Source: Cucumis sativus (Eukaryota; Streptophyta; Magnoliopsida; Cucurbitales; Cucurbitaceae). From it: a stretch of 64,000 nucleotides of DNA. Shown here in pieces: positions 1 through 10,700 of this stretch. Made by a program: the position numbers and the translations under genes. The stretch covers positions 21,098,272 through 21,162,271 of the forward strand of contig NC_026659.2 in NCBI RefSeq assembly GCF_000004075.3, in the 5' to 3' direction. Each line of letters opens with the position of its first letter. Position 1 is the stretch's first letter. Under the pieces are notes generated by a model, which did not search any database, was not told where the DNA came from, and saw only the letters and a list, made by a program, of their open reading frames with translations.

Positions 1-1898
1 TGGAGAACGAGAAACAAATCCAAAAACTGTATGGAATTTGTTTTTGATACCGCCTTTGTTGATTCCTTCCACAAAAACTGTCTATGCAAGCAAGTAGAAA
101 TAAATAGACTTATGAGACTAAAACTTGGTGTCCAAGCAAAATAGAAATAGTATAGATGTCTGTTTGAATATTCTTTTCCATTTTCTCGAAATGAATGGAA
201 AAGTCTTTATTTAATCTTTTCATTAGTTCCAAATCGGGTGATTTTAAAAAAAATCGGTAGCAAGTTGTAGCAAGTTGGGTGTTTTGATTGGTTGAGAAGA
301 GCAATCACTTGTCTCCATTTGGTAGCAGAGTTTTGAAATGTCAAAAACTGAATCATGAAGTTTTCTCCACTTACAGCTTCCAAAATCAAACATTGTTCCA
401 GTAATAAATTTATATCTCATTTGCTAATCATTTGATAATTAAACCTACGTTGTTTTCTTCAACTTTCTGCATGTTGTTTTCTTATGTAAGAGAGTCGAAT
501 TTTTATTAAGTGTTTTAAAACCAACTATTTTTTAAATAAAACAAGAAAATTAAAGATAAAACCGTGTTTATGAATAGATTTATTTTTTTTATAAAATAAC
601 AAAATCATTATCAAACAAGTCCTTGTTCAAATGATGGTTGTGGATATTGTTGAAGCTTATTAAAAGAAAGTCACGGAAGATGCCGTGAAGAACACAATGC
701 AATTACTTCGATTGTGAAGGATGATGGTAGTAGAAACATCATCTTCAATTAAAGCAAGGAAAGTTTTGTCTCATACGTGAATTTAGAATCTTGAACCAAG
801 GAATCAAGGACATATGCATTGAACATGTTCTCACCACCTGCAACTCTTTTGACCATATAAAAAGCTTATTTTTGGGAGCAAGAATAGACTTCAAGGATGC
901 AAACAACTACTAATCCATTTAATCTAAGAACTTCGAGTTCCTGCCATTTACTTAGAGATCATCTAGAGTCCATCATCCCATTGACGAAGAAACCACCCGT
1001 TATGTTTATGGATTATGTTTCCTATAATATACCAAAACTTCAATTATATATGTCGTTCTGATATTAATCCATCAGTGTTGAAGCTACCAATTTTCCCTTA
1101 TTTTTTCAGACCATAACATTTGCTAAGAACCAACTGATATTTCTTTCACTTTCCAAGGTTACTAAATTGCAGATAAAGAAATTCTGTTTAGAAATGCAAT
1201 CTCCCAATTCAAAATGAATCTCCAAATTAGAATCACTCAAACCTCTTCATAAGAGAAGCTGAAAAGTATTCGTAGAACAAAAACTCATCACCCCATGAAG
1301 GAAATATCATCCTTCATATCATCAGTTAAAAACACCACTCAAATAACAATGACAATCATCTATCATGGATCCATACAACTGCATCTAAAAATCCCCCCCA
1401 ATCCAGAACAGCGTTTTGAATTTCTCTACACGTTTCAGTTATATTTTCGCATAAAATCAATTCTAAATTCATAAAAAAATTACAAAAAAATAAGAAAAAA
1501 TTGGCAGAATGTTCTAACTATTCTACATGGTCACATTTGTTGACCATGACAACATATTTAAATATTTAGTATTCAAGATTGTAAAATATTGTTGGAGTCT
1601 ATCAATCTACGAAGACACAAATTTAAAATTTTCAAAACTTTAAACTAAGTCCTTTGAATAAAAATCTTGGACTTGTCATCGTTGCTATATATATTTACTT
1701 GATAAATGATAGAATAAAGACTAATTGATATGATATATATGGAAGAAATAGTGATTTCTGAATAGACCAAATATTCATATAAGGCTAAGAATAAATAAAG
1801 TAAATCAAGAAGTGAAATAATTAAATAATAGTTATTAAAAGATTATTTTGTTTTCTTTATTTATACTATCGGAATGAAATAAAGAAAAAAAAAGGAAT
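1..1898. other. Intergenic, no gene recognised
   Basis: No convincing coding exon is seen. The first 100 bases are open on both strands and could be the edge of an exon or an old gene fragment cut by the window, but I could not assign them. Bases 600-1440 are less AT-rich than their surroundings and look like former transcribed sequence. All frames there carry stops. The last 450 bases are AT-rich and featureless. Confidence 0.4.
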
Positions 1899-1981
1899 CC
1901 GACCTGCCGGATTCGAACCAGCGACCTAAGGATCACTGAGCAAACTACAGTCCTCCGCTCTACCAACTGAGCTAAGGTCGG
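1899..1981 (-). tRNA. trnY-GUA: tRNA-Tyr (anticodon GUA) with intron
   Basis: Read on the minus strand, the acceptor arms CCGACCT and AGGTCGG pair fully. Box A (TAGCTCAGTTGGTAGAGC) and box B (GGTTCGAATCC) are intact. The anticodon loop reads CTGTAG then A, with the anticodon GTA, and is split by an 11-nt intron (TTTGCTCAGTG) directly 3' of the base after the anticodon. Plant nuclear tRNA-Tyr genes characteristically carry a short intron at this position, which the tRNA endonuclease and ligase must remove. Exons total 72 nt and no CCA is encoded, as expected for a nuclear gene. On the sense strand a T-run (antisense of 1881-1894) follows the gene and is a good RNA polymerase III terminator. 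Confidence 0.95.
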
Positions 1982-3334
1982 ATGATGTTAAGAAGAACTA
2001 AATTAATATAGTTAATCCAATTATATTATATCATATTGGTCATTGGATGCATCGCTTTCTTGGTTTTGCAATGCCAATTGGGAATTTCTTTTAACCTTCT
2101 AGATTATTTGATGGCCCCCACATGCTCTATTTTATATCAAACATAATATTATTAATATATTCTTTTTAGTACAAACCACGAAACTTTCCTATTTTTAAAT
2201 TTGTAGATTTTATAAAATATTTATAACTTACACCAAATTCTAGATTGGTTATAGAATCCAAAAATTTTTATAACTTTTAAATATTTTAATTTATTTTTTA
2301 CTTAAAAAAATGCTCATTTTAATTACAAACTTTCTTTTTCAATTTTTCATAATAAATTCAACAAACCTATTGTTTAATAATTTCAATTCTGAAATGTTTT
2401 TTTTAAGTAAATAAATTTTAAAAATATTTTTAAAAATAGCAAAATAAATTAAAATATTTACAAGTTATAGCAAAATTTTGAATTTTATCACTAAAAGTTT
2501 TCTAATCGGTTATATAATTTGCTTTAGGTTATATTTTGTAAAATTTACTATTTTTTAAAAAATCTCATTCTATCCTTCTTTGAATTGTAAACACTTACGT
2601 GCTTGTGATAATCATTCAAATTGTAGAGAAAAACAGGTTAGAGCTTATTTATTTATTTAAGTTGCTAAGTTATCTAATAAATAAACATGAACATTGGTCA
2701 TAAGTCTGAATTTAGCCCAAATTTATTTAAGAGTATGAAAGTTGCAATTTTTGTTTATAAAATTTGTTGAAATTAGTGTAAAATACATGTTTTATTCGTC
2801 TATTTAGTCTATGAGATTTTATGTATAATTAATTCAAAGTGTTGAAAGAAAGTTTGAGAAAGAATTCAAAGATGTATTTGTTGTGTTGACTACACACAAC
2901 CAATTAGTTTCACTTTCCATAGAAATTCAATCAAAATAACCCAAAACACAATTTCCTATGAATTTAATTACTTTGACATTTGACTACCCCCTGCAATCTA
3001 TTTTTATTTTGAAATTTTGGTAATATATAGTTTAATCTTTTATATGAGTTTATGCCAAAAATAATTTTTTTCTTATAACAAATATGTAAATGAGATGTTG
3101 AATCCAATCTTAAAATCTCAAAATTGTGGTTCGTGATTTAAAATTTGTTTCTAATTGAATAAAATTCAAAAGCAAAATCAGATTTTTCACTAGTTCTAAT
3201 TTAAAATTTTAAAATCTATTTAAAATTTAAATTTAAATTTAAATTTTGTGTTTAATTATGAATTAGAAAACTCAATTTTGTATTTTATATTTATAATTTT
3301 TTAAATCAAAGTTTAAAAATTTTATTGTTTAAGA

Positions 3335-3862
3335 TTAATTTTTATAAATATAATAAATCGGTAAAATATGTAAATGGGTATGAAAATCATCCTTTTTTTA
3401 GTATATTTCATCATTGTCTTTCTTTTTCATAGTCTTTCTTTTCTTTTCTCTACTACACTGTTTTCTTTACATCGTCCAATTTTTTAAATATTTTTCTTTA
3501 TCTTTCTTTTTTTTTTTTTTTCAATTGTTCTCTTCCATTTTTCTTATTCTCCAATTATTTTTTATTCTTTTTTCAAACGAATATTTGGTTCAATATCAAA
3601 TATTTTTTTTTAAACTGTTATTTGGTTGTTGTTTAAAATTTGGTGTCAAATATAAAAGACCGTCAAAAAATAATTGATATTGTATAATCAAATCTAAATT
3701 TAAACGATCTTTTTTAAATATATTACTAAATCAGATGCCAATTAATCTAGAACATTTGTTGTATTTCTCGTTATAGGTATGTGATATTTTTCTATTTTTT
3801 AAGTTACTCTATAATGCGTAAATATTTTAACACTTTGTTATATTTTTTAAAAGATCCTTCAA
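3335..3862. mobile_element. Non-autonomous TIR element, family 1 copy
   Basis: The left end (TTTTTATAAATATAATAAAT, then GTAAAATATGTAAATGGG) and the right end read in reverse complement (AAATATAACAAAGTG, then TAAAATATTTACGC) are imperfect inverted repeats. The interior is pyrimidine-rich, followed by a stretch of 'AAATATAAAAGACCGTC' and 'AAATTTAAACGATC' type. The same ends and interior vocabulary occur near 16.2, 19.2, 21.5 and 27.8 kb. No transposase is encoded. MULE-like membership is inferred only from the AT-rich terminal inverted repeats. Confidence 0.5.
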
Positions 3863-4538
3863 ATAAATTATGTCAATTCACAAAATATTGTTTAAAAAAA
3901 ATGAGTAAACCAAATACATTTTAATTGTTTTCCTAGTATTATTTTATTTTGAAAACATAAAAATGAAAAATGAATTCCAAATTAAAAGAGACCTAGAGTT
4001 CTCTCATAAAAAAAGAAAAAAAAGAAAAACACTTTTTCTCTCTTTTTTCTACCAATTCATTGAATTTTTTTAATCAACATTAAGTTTAACATTGGTCTTT
4101 TTAGCTTTCAATTATATATTTAATCACCATTATGAGTTATTTTAATTTATATCTTCCATCAATCTAATCTCTTTACTTGTAAAAAAACACAAAAGTAAAT
4201 CAATATATATAACAATAATAATTTACTATTATTTTGTTGGGATTTAATTTTAAATAATACTGCCCCATCAACAATTGGAATCTTTTCAATATATTAACAT
4301 ACCCACTCCCAAAACTAAGCACCAATTCTTAAATTAATCTTCATAAATCTTAAATTAATAACTAACAATTCCTTCATGCTTCCAACTAAACTCCATTTTC
4401 ATCCCTAATTATATACTTTTATTATATTTTCATGTTTTGACTTTTTATATTTTCAACACTTTATATAACTCTTAATTTCTCTTTTCTTTTTTTAAACTTC
4501 ATATAAAACTGAAAATGAAAAATTATAGCTATATATAT

Positions 4539-4557
4539 ACATACACACACACACACA
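4539..4557. repeat. (AC)n microsatellite
   Basis: A short run of alternating C and A follows an AT-alternating tract. Confidence 0.9.
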
Positions 4558-5250
4558 TGTAGGGTAGAAGAAATATTCAAATTTTGAAGCAAATTTGATC
4601 TTCCAAATTGGAGACAAATGCTTCTACCAAATTGAAATATTGTGCAACAGTTGACAATATAAATATTCAACATTACAAAAATATACCTTTTTATCATTTT
4701 AGGATAATATTTTAAAGAAAATCATTAAATATTGGAGTTTATAATTTAGAGAAGAAGAAAAAAAAAGTCATAAGGACACAGAAAACAAAATAGATAAAAC
4801 TATAAAGATTTGATAAACCAAACAAAATATAATAAAAAAAATAAAAATCTAAAGATTGGGGACTAAAATTAATTTTAGTAAATGAATAATAACAAACAAA
4901 ATTAATTTTAGTAAATGAATAATAACAAAATGGTTTTTATACATTTGGGTGAATAAATGTATGGTTCTAGAAAGTTTTATATGTCACGTATATATATATA
5001 TATTATATATTTGATGGGATAATTTATTAATTTAGTTGTAGTTAATTAATGTTTGAATGTTAGTAATGAAATGAAAGATAATAACCAAAATGATTTAAAC
5101 GTAATTGTCCCATCAGGCGAACTTAGTCCGCCATTGCATTTAAAATCACTTTCTCCGTCTGCTCTTCTAGAAGGCGAGGGATGGCCAGCAGTATCCTTTC
5201 ATTTCACCTCCAAATTATAGAATACTCTCACTTTCTATTTTCCCTATAGA

Positions 5251-5261
5251 AATATATATAT
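5251..5261 (+). promoter_or_regulatory. Probable TATA box of the 5429 gene
   Basis: ATATATATATC is followed by a C-rich then CT-rich leader, about 170 bases before the start codon. This spacing is normal for a plant core promoter with a pyrimidine-rich 5' UTR. It is inferred from position and composition only. Confidence 0.45.
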
Positions 5262-5428
5262 CCCCCTCAGGCCTCCATTGATATCAATTTCTATTTTTCT
5301 TTTTTTCAAAATTTTTCATCTTCTACCTTCACTTTCCTTTTTTTCTTCATCATCAATCCATCTATCACAATCCATTTCAGTTTCCATTCTTTCTTAAATT
5401 ACTACCTAAAGAAACTCAGGAAAAAATT

Positions 5429-6274
5429 ATGATTCTAGCTTATAAAGAATCGTATAACAGAGTAGAAGATACGGACTCCTCCATCATCATCAATCAACAT
5501 CCACATCCACATCCACATCAACACCATGAACAACAACAAGAAGAAGAAGACGAAGAAGAAGACGAAGAAGAATCTGTAGAAACGCTCTCTCTTTGCGACC
5601 TTCCAATTTACAGCGATGAATCTAATTGTGATGATTATCAGAGCGCTTCCTTTGATGATCATAACCAAGAAGATGATACATTCTTCGAGTTTTTCAGCCA
5701 TGATTTCTCTGTTGCTAATTCATCTTATTCTGGATCTGACAACATTATCTTCTGCGGCAAATTGATTCCCTACAAACAACCAAGCGATTCCCAAATCAAA
5801 CCATCGGACAATTTTTCTGGTAAGAAATCGTCTGTAAGTGATACTAGATCGGGACCAGGAGGAATTAAAAGCTTCGATCCGTTTTCGATTTCATTGACGA
5901 ACAATTCCATTCCTGAGTACATCAAACGGCCAAAGAGGAAATGGAAATTGCAGAAATATGAGTTACCGGAAGAGAGAGCGATGATACTGCAATCGTCCCC
6001 GATGAAATCGCGGTGGTTCTTGTTCCTGTTTGGTAGCGCCAGGTTTCCGAAAGAGATGGAACTGAGTGAGATGAGGATAAGGCAACGCCGGAGCATGCGG
6101 TTGCCGGAACAACGGCAGCCATCGTCGGAGGAGAGGAAAGTGGAGAAAGGAAGAAGCAAAGGGAAGAAGACTACGACGTTTCAAGCGCTGTGTAAGGTTC
6201 TTAGGGCCTTGGTTATAGGCTGCAGTAGCAGCAACCATCGAAACGGCGCCTTGATGTGCAGAACTTTTATATAA
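5429..6274 (+). CDS. Plant-specific protein, membrane-associated kinase regulator-like
   Basis: Single exon, 281 aa. It begins with a low-complexity tract: alternating His-Pro at residues 24-30, then Gln and an acidic run at residues 34-48. Next come an aromatic-acidic block DDTFFEFFSHDFSV (82-95) and the motif NIIFCGKLIPYK (105-116), which I associate with an uncharacterised plant family annotated as membrane-associated kinase regulators. The C-terminal half is strongly basic (IKRPKRKWKLQK at 165-176), followed by SRWFLFLFGSARFPKEMEL (194-212) and a Cys-Ser tail near 255-268. No signal peptide or transmembrane helix is seen. In the MAKR/BKI1 proteins basic segments bind the plasma membrane and regulate receptor kinases. 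Extending that role here is inference. The start is the first ATG after a CT-rich leader. A TATA box lies 170 bases upstream. Confidence 0.72.
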   Translation: MILAYKESYNRVEDTDSSIIINQHPHPHPHQHHEQQQEEEDEEEDEEESVETLSLCDLPIYSDESNCDDYQSASFDDHNQEDDTFFEFFSHDFSVANSSYSGSDNIIFCGKLIPYKQPSDSQIKPSDNFSGKKSSVSDTRSGPGGIKSFDPFSISLTNNSIPEYIKRPKRKWKLQKYELPEERAMILQSSPMKSRWFLFLFGSARFPKEMELSEMRIRQRRSMRLPEQRQPSSEERKVEKGRSKGKKTTTFQALCKVLRALVIGCSSSNHRNGALMCRTFI

Positions 6275-6325
6275 TGTACAACAATGCAGGTGAAAAATTG
6301 TAAAGTGTGCAGAACTTTTATATAG
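6256..6325 (+). repeat. Short direct repeat spanning the stop codon
   Basis: GTGCAGAACTTTTATATA occurs at the last codons of the upstream gene, including its stop, and again about 48 bases downstream. The C-terminal six residues therefore come from a repeated sequence. Confidence 0.8.
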
Positions 6326-6586
6326 ACATTCTTGATGTGTTACCGGTGGTGGAGCAGAGGTTTATGGTGGCTGCGGAACTGATTTATATATAGCCTCACG
6401 TAGCAGGTTTTCATTATAAAAACATCTTATGTACGAACAATTGATCCTCATTACCAATAGCAGCATTTTGATCTGTGTCTTGTTCTGTACCTTTGCTGTT
6501 AACCAGCCGGCTTTATACATTACTTAAAATTAGCTCAGTCTTGCTACTACCTGAACTTTCAGAGTCAACTCATTACTACTGCATTG

Positions 6587-6830
6587 AGATTACTATGCTT
6601 GAGATTACTATGCTTGAAGAGGTGGTTCATATGCTTGAAGATTTGAGATATCTAAAAGGTAATCTGAAAGAGATGGTAGATCCCAGCATATCAAAGTGGA
6701 GAACGCAGTCAAAGTGGTAAGGATCGCACTTCGCTGCACGACTAAGATTCCATCTACAAGGCCCTTCATGCAAATGGTGGTTCATATGCTTGAAGAGGCT
6801 GAACCTTGTAAAAACTAAAAGTAGCAAAAG
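6587..6830 (+). pseudogene. Relic of LRR receptor-like kinase C-terminus (HAIKU2/RLK7 type)
   Basis: One frame reads GNLKEMVDPSISK (about 6659-6697). A one-base shift then gives VENAVKVVRIALRC, TKIPSTRP and MVVHMLEEAEPCKN before a stop near 6817-6819. These are the end of kinase subdomain XI and the tail typical of the HAIKU2/RLK7/HAESA group of LRR receptor kinases. The rest of the kinase, the membrane helix and the LRRs are absent. The stretch GGTTCATATGCTTGAAGA is present at both ends of the relic, so it was rearranged by local duplication. It cannot encode a working kinase. Confidence 0.68.
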
Positions 6831-6990
6831 CTTTGCATTTATTACTACTGCACACTTTAAGTAATCAGCAAGAGGCTTCAAATGCAGCAAGGGCTGAACC
6901 TTTAAGTAATCAGCAAGGGCTGAACCTTGTAAAAACTAACAGAGGCTGAACCTTGAAGATGAATGTAAAAACTAAAAGTAATCAGCAAGA
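6797..6990 (+). repeat. Scrambled short repeats after the kinase relic
   Basis: GGCTGAACC occurs four times (near 6798, 6892, 6916 and 6943), and AGTAATCAGCAAG and GTAAAAACTAA each recur. These are jumbled pieces of the kinase tail and its 3' flank, consistent with repeated local duplication. 6990-7361 holds nothing further that I recognise. Confidence 0.6.
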
Positions 6991-7361
6991 TTTGCATCAT
7001 TAATACTGCAGTAGCAAAAGGAGAGCATTTATTGAGTTCTAAAGCACACAATATTGTCATAATAGGATTTCAAGTCTTTCTCAAAAAGCTTGAAATGCCA
7101 AAGGAGTAAATATTCTATAAACAGTTCACTGTAGGATAAAAAAAAAAGAGAAGGAAAGTCTTGAAGTTGCAGAAGAAAAGTCTTCAACTTAGAATTGTCA
7201 GTGAGATGACTTTAGTGATCTTGCAAACAACACAGGACACAATTTTATAAGCATCTTCCACCTGCATTAAAAAAATGAACCTTTTTTACATCGTGATCAT
7301 GCAAACAACGCAAGCACAAACCAAGCAAGTATAAAACTATTACTACGTACCAAGACGGGTA

Positions 7362-9782
7362 CTAATCTTGTATGCTCGACTTCTGGATGTATGAAATTGG
7401 ATTGGTACACGTTAATCTATTGTGGCCTGTTTCTTTACATCGACCACATTTATGCAATTTTGGTGCTTCACCGACACTTGGAATCCTCTTTTTCTTCGGT
7501 CGACCAACTCTTTTGACTACTTTCGGAGGTAAGACAGTCATATGTACATATTCTTCGGTTGTCTTCCATTCCGACTGATTCCCAACTGGGTAGACGGCCT
7601 CCGAATATGCTGCCAACAAACATTCATTAGTGTAATAGTTAGCACATAAGCTATAAACATTTATATTGCGATCCCGTGCAACAGCAATGGCATGTGCGCA
7701 TGGTAGTTGCTCAGCTTGAAACTCCTTACAAGTGCACTCTTGAGTATGAAGATTTATGACCTCCTCTTTATCTAAATCTTTAACATGGAATTGGTAACAA
7801 TCAATTGGGTTGACTTTCATTGTCAAAGCTCGTTCTTGTTTCTTTTGTAGAACTAACTCTGCCCATTTAGTCAATGTAGACGTCACTTTAATGCCTTCTT
7901 CTCGACGCTCCCAAAACCAACGTTGTAGCAAAGCTCGAACATGTTCAAGGAATGAAGCAATAGGCAAATCTCTAGGTTCTTTCAGTATAGAATTCATGGA
8001 CTCTGCTATATTTGTTGTCATCATATTATATCGTCTTCCTGGACAGTGAAAACGAGACCAACGTGTTATTCCAACATCGTTTAAATATTTTCCTGAATCA
8101 TTAGGAAATGCAAGAATACTTCTCCACGCTTCTGAGAACGTTGATTCACGGTATGTTCTAGATGCATTGTAAAACAAAGTAGCTATAGTGTCATTCTTGT
8201 ATTTATCATTCAAATTTTGAGTCAAGTGTTGGACACAAAGTCCATGGAATGCGGAGGGAAAAACCGATGCAATACACTTAGAAAAACATGTTTTTCGATC
8301 TGTCACGAAGCCTAGATTAGGCACCTCTCCTATTGCACCTTTCAATTTCTCTAAGAACCACTGTATTGAAGCATCTGTTTCTCTGTCCACCACTCCAAAG
8401 GCAAGAGGATAAATTTGATTGTTACCATCCAAGCAAACAGCAACTATCAACTGACCCCGATATTTGTTCTTAAGGAATGTTCCATCCATGACTATAACCG
8501 GTCTAATGCAGTTTAAGAATCCTCGAACACATGGACCAACAGCCATAAAAAGATATTTGAAGAAACGATTATCTTCAAGTTCCATGTGAAATATTGTACC
8601 TACATTTGCAAGTTTGAGAGCTTCACCATATCTAAGCAATAGATTATATGACTCTTCAGGACACCCGCGCACTCGTTCATACGCATTTTCTCTAGCGCGC
8701 CATGCTTTTTCATAACTCATATTTATGCCATAGTCTTGCCTCATGTCTTCTATGATATCACGCGGTTTGTATAGACGACCGACTCCCTTGAACTTTGACT
8801 TTATTAATTCTCCAACAACCCAAGATTTTGCTTGCCTATGGTCACGATTCAAAACGTCAAGAGAACACGAATGAACTTTGACATACTTTTTAATCTTAAA
8901 TATATTTGAATCCTTCAATCTCATCGCTCGCAGTCTCCAACCACACTTGTTGTCAATGCATCTAACAAAGAGAACCTCTTTTGTAGACTTTTTTACTACA
9001 AACTGAAAATTTTTTTTCATTGCCAAGACACTTAATCTCATTGACAAATCTTTTTTGGAAAAAAATATTTGTCCTACATCAAACTCCTCACTTGTAGAGC
9101 TTTCTTCGGACCAATCATTCATGTCTGTCTTCAACTTTTGGCTAGAAGAGCTGTAACGAACTTTAGATTTTCCTTTGCAATCTTTTGTAGGACCATCTCT
9201 ATGTTGTGGGATGTCAAATGATTCACTATTCATCTCTACTGGCTCCCATGTAAAAGTCTCATCTTTCGAATCATATGACTCATATGATTCCCATATAGCC
9301 GAAGTGGTCCCTATCACGTTATCACACAAGCCAACTTCAACTTCACGAACATGGACTTCATTCTCATTTAATGTATCCATTACAATTGGAGGATGAGGGT
9401 TTAAGTTATGAGCTTGGTTGCTGCCAGATACTGAATTGTAATCTTTGCTTAACACTTTTTTGCTTTGATTACTTTTAGGCTCAAATGAGACGTATAAAGG
9501 GACCTTTAATGGATTTTCACTAAGAAGATAAAACTTCAAATCACGGTCATTGCTTAACTCAAATGTAGGAGCTTCGTGTTCCACTTTTATCTCATATATG
9601 CATCTTATCATTACGTCGAACTTTGAAGGGTCAACTTCTGCAAGGTCATATAATTCTGCCTGTAAATCTTTATGTGTTATTTCTTTACTGACAACGATGC
9701 CTTTTAACATGCCTCCTTCGTATTTTCTTCGCCTCTCATCCCACATACCACCGTAACGCACTAACATGGGAATATGTGACAT
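7362..9782 (-). CDS. Mutator-like (MuDR) transposase, intact ORF
   Basis: 806 aa in one exon. In order: an N-terminal PB1-like region (about residues 5-100), a variable acidic linker, the plant MuDR N-terminal domain (about 235-310), the MULE DDE transposase core, and C-terminal zinc modules. Catalytic candidates are D433 in VMDGTF, D495 in VTDRKTC and E594 in TTNIAES, with the C-x2-H signature C516-x2-H519 (LCVQHL) between the second D and the E. The SWIM finger is C683-x-C685-x9-C695-x-H697. A CCHC knuckle follows (C779, C782, H787, C792). No stop or frameshift interrupts it. Upstream of the start, antisense of about 9805-9820 reads as a good acceptor (TTTTTTGCAG), so a 5' UTR intron is likely. 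I did not find convincing terminal inverted repeats, so it may be a live element, a recently dead one, or a domesticated MUSTANG-like gene. Confidence 0.94.
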   Translation of the reverse strand: MSHIPMLVRYGGMWDERRRKYEGGMLKGIVVSKEITHKDLQAELYDLAEVDPSKFDVMIRCIYEIKVEHEAPTFELSNDRDLKFYLLSENPLKVPLYVSFEPKSNQSKKVLSKDYNSVSGSNQAHNLNPHPPIVMDTLNENEVHVREVEVGLCDNVIGTTSAIWESYESYDSKDETFTWEPVEMNSESFDIPQHRDGPTKDCKGKSKVRYSSSSQKLKTDMNDWSEESSTSEEFDVGQIFFSKKDLSMRLSVLAMKKNFQFVVKKSTKEVLFVRCIDNKCGWRLRAMRLKDSNIFKIKKYVKVHSCSLDVLNRDHRQAKSWVVGELIKSKFKGVGRLYKPRDIIEDMRQDYGINMSYEKAWRARENAYERVRGCPEESYNLLLRYGEALKLANVGTIFHMELEDNRFFKYLFMAVGPCVRGFLNCIRPVIVMDGTFLKNKYRGQLIVAVCLDGNNQIYPLAFGVVDRETDASIQWFLEKLKGAIGEVPNLGFVTDRKTCFSKCIASVFPSAFHGLCVQHLTQNLNDKYKNDTIATLFYNASRTYRESTFSEAWRSILAFPNDSGKYLNDVGITRWSRFHCPGRRYNMMTTNIAESMNSILKEPRDLPIASFLEHVRALLQRWFWERREEGIKVTSTLTKWAELVLQKKQERALTMKVNPIDCYQFHVKDLDKEEVINLHTQECTCKEFQAEQLPCAHAIAVARDRNINVYSLCANYYTNECLLAAYSEAVYPVGNQSEWKTTEEYVHMTVLPPKVVKRVGRPKKKRIPSVGEAPKLHKCGRCKETGHNRLTCTNPISYIQKSSIQD

Positions 9783-10700
9783 CCTTAAACCACCTTATAC
9801 TTTTCAATTGCTGCAAAAAATGATTTGAAGTTAGCATTTGACATATCACATAAACAAAGTTTATTAAAAAACAGTAGGTAAATACTAAATAAAACGTGCA
9901 TAGTCACACCCTACATGTTTACGATCTTGACAGCTACAAAATGTTTAGGATATTGCGAGATACAAAAAACAATAGCTAAAAGTCACCCTAAATCAATTCA
10001 TTTCAGATTAAACATTTCAATTTAAGAACCTGCAAGATGTCTGCGAGATGTTTGCGAGATGTCTACCAGATGTTTGCGAGATAAAATAATAATAATGATA
10101 AATTGCTAACATCATTTGAAACATCTATAAAGCAACCTTAAATCAACCCTAAATCAACTTGAAACAATAAAAAATAATATTTGATTTATACATTTAAGAT
10201 GCAAAAATATATATACATATAACACAACACAATTCAGATTCGGATTTAAAAATTAAAACAAACCACAATGCGTGAGATGTTCGCCGGAGTAGATGATGAA
10301 CGACACCGGAGTAAAGCGGAAAGTTGACAAACTTTTGAGAGAGGAGAAGAATCGCAAATGAGTTTTTCTTTTTTCTTTTTCCTTTACATAATCTATGAGA
10401 AGGAGGAGAAATGCTTCTTTTTTCTTTACGTAATCTATGAGACTGCAAGAGAAGGATTCTTCTTTTTTTTTCCCTTTACGTAATCTATGAGGAGAGGAGA
10501 AGAAGGCTGCGTTCGCAATTCTGTTTTTTTTCTTCAGGTGAATGACATTGAAGAGAGAGAGAGAGGGGTTGGAAAAGAAGAGAAGAGCAAATGTGAATTA
10601 AAATTAAAAGAGGGTATTTTCGTCATTTCACCTCCAATTTATCCTAAATCTCAACTTTTCTACAATCAATCCTAAAACTCTATTTATACCCCATTTTTGG
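9783..10700. other. 5' flank of the MULE transposase with short repeats
   Basis: Read on the minus strand this is probably leader and first intron of the transposase gene. It includes repeated GCGAGATGT units around 10030-10085 and three copies of TTTACRTAATCTATGAG (near 10383, 10425 and 10475, spacing 42 and 50). Small ORFs here derive from these purine or pyrimidine repeats. No other gene is seen. Confidence 0.55.
10366..10500. repeat. Three-copy 42-50 bp direct repeat
   Basis: TTTACATAATCTATGAG at 10383, and TTTACGTAATCTATGAG at 10425 and 10475, are each preceded by a T-rich run and followed by a purine-rich run. The array sits between the diverging MULE and IQD genes. Confidence 0.85.

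Larger units (their letters stand above)
1982..5230. other. AT-rich intergenic repeats
   Basis: No gene is seen. It contains one TIR element of a family that recurs in the window (about 3335-3862), traces of a second TAGCAAAA-type repeat around 2430-2530, long homopolymer tracts, and an (AC)n microsatellite. Small ORFs here come from T-rich low-complexity sequence and have no protein-like composition. Confidence 0.6.

Noticed and set aside
1-110. Edge exon open on both strands
   Set aside because: Too short and truncated by the window, with no family resemblance in either reading.
3414-3677. 87-codon Phe-rich ORF that looks like a membrane protein
   Set aside because: It is produced by T-rich low-complexity sequence inside a TIR element, and the hydrophobicity is an artefact of TTT/TTC codons.
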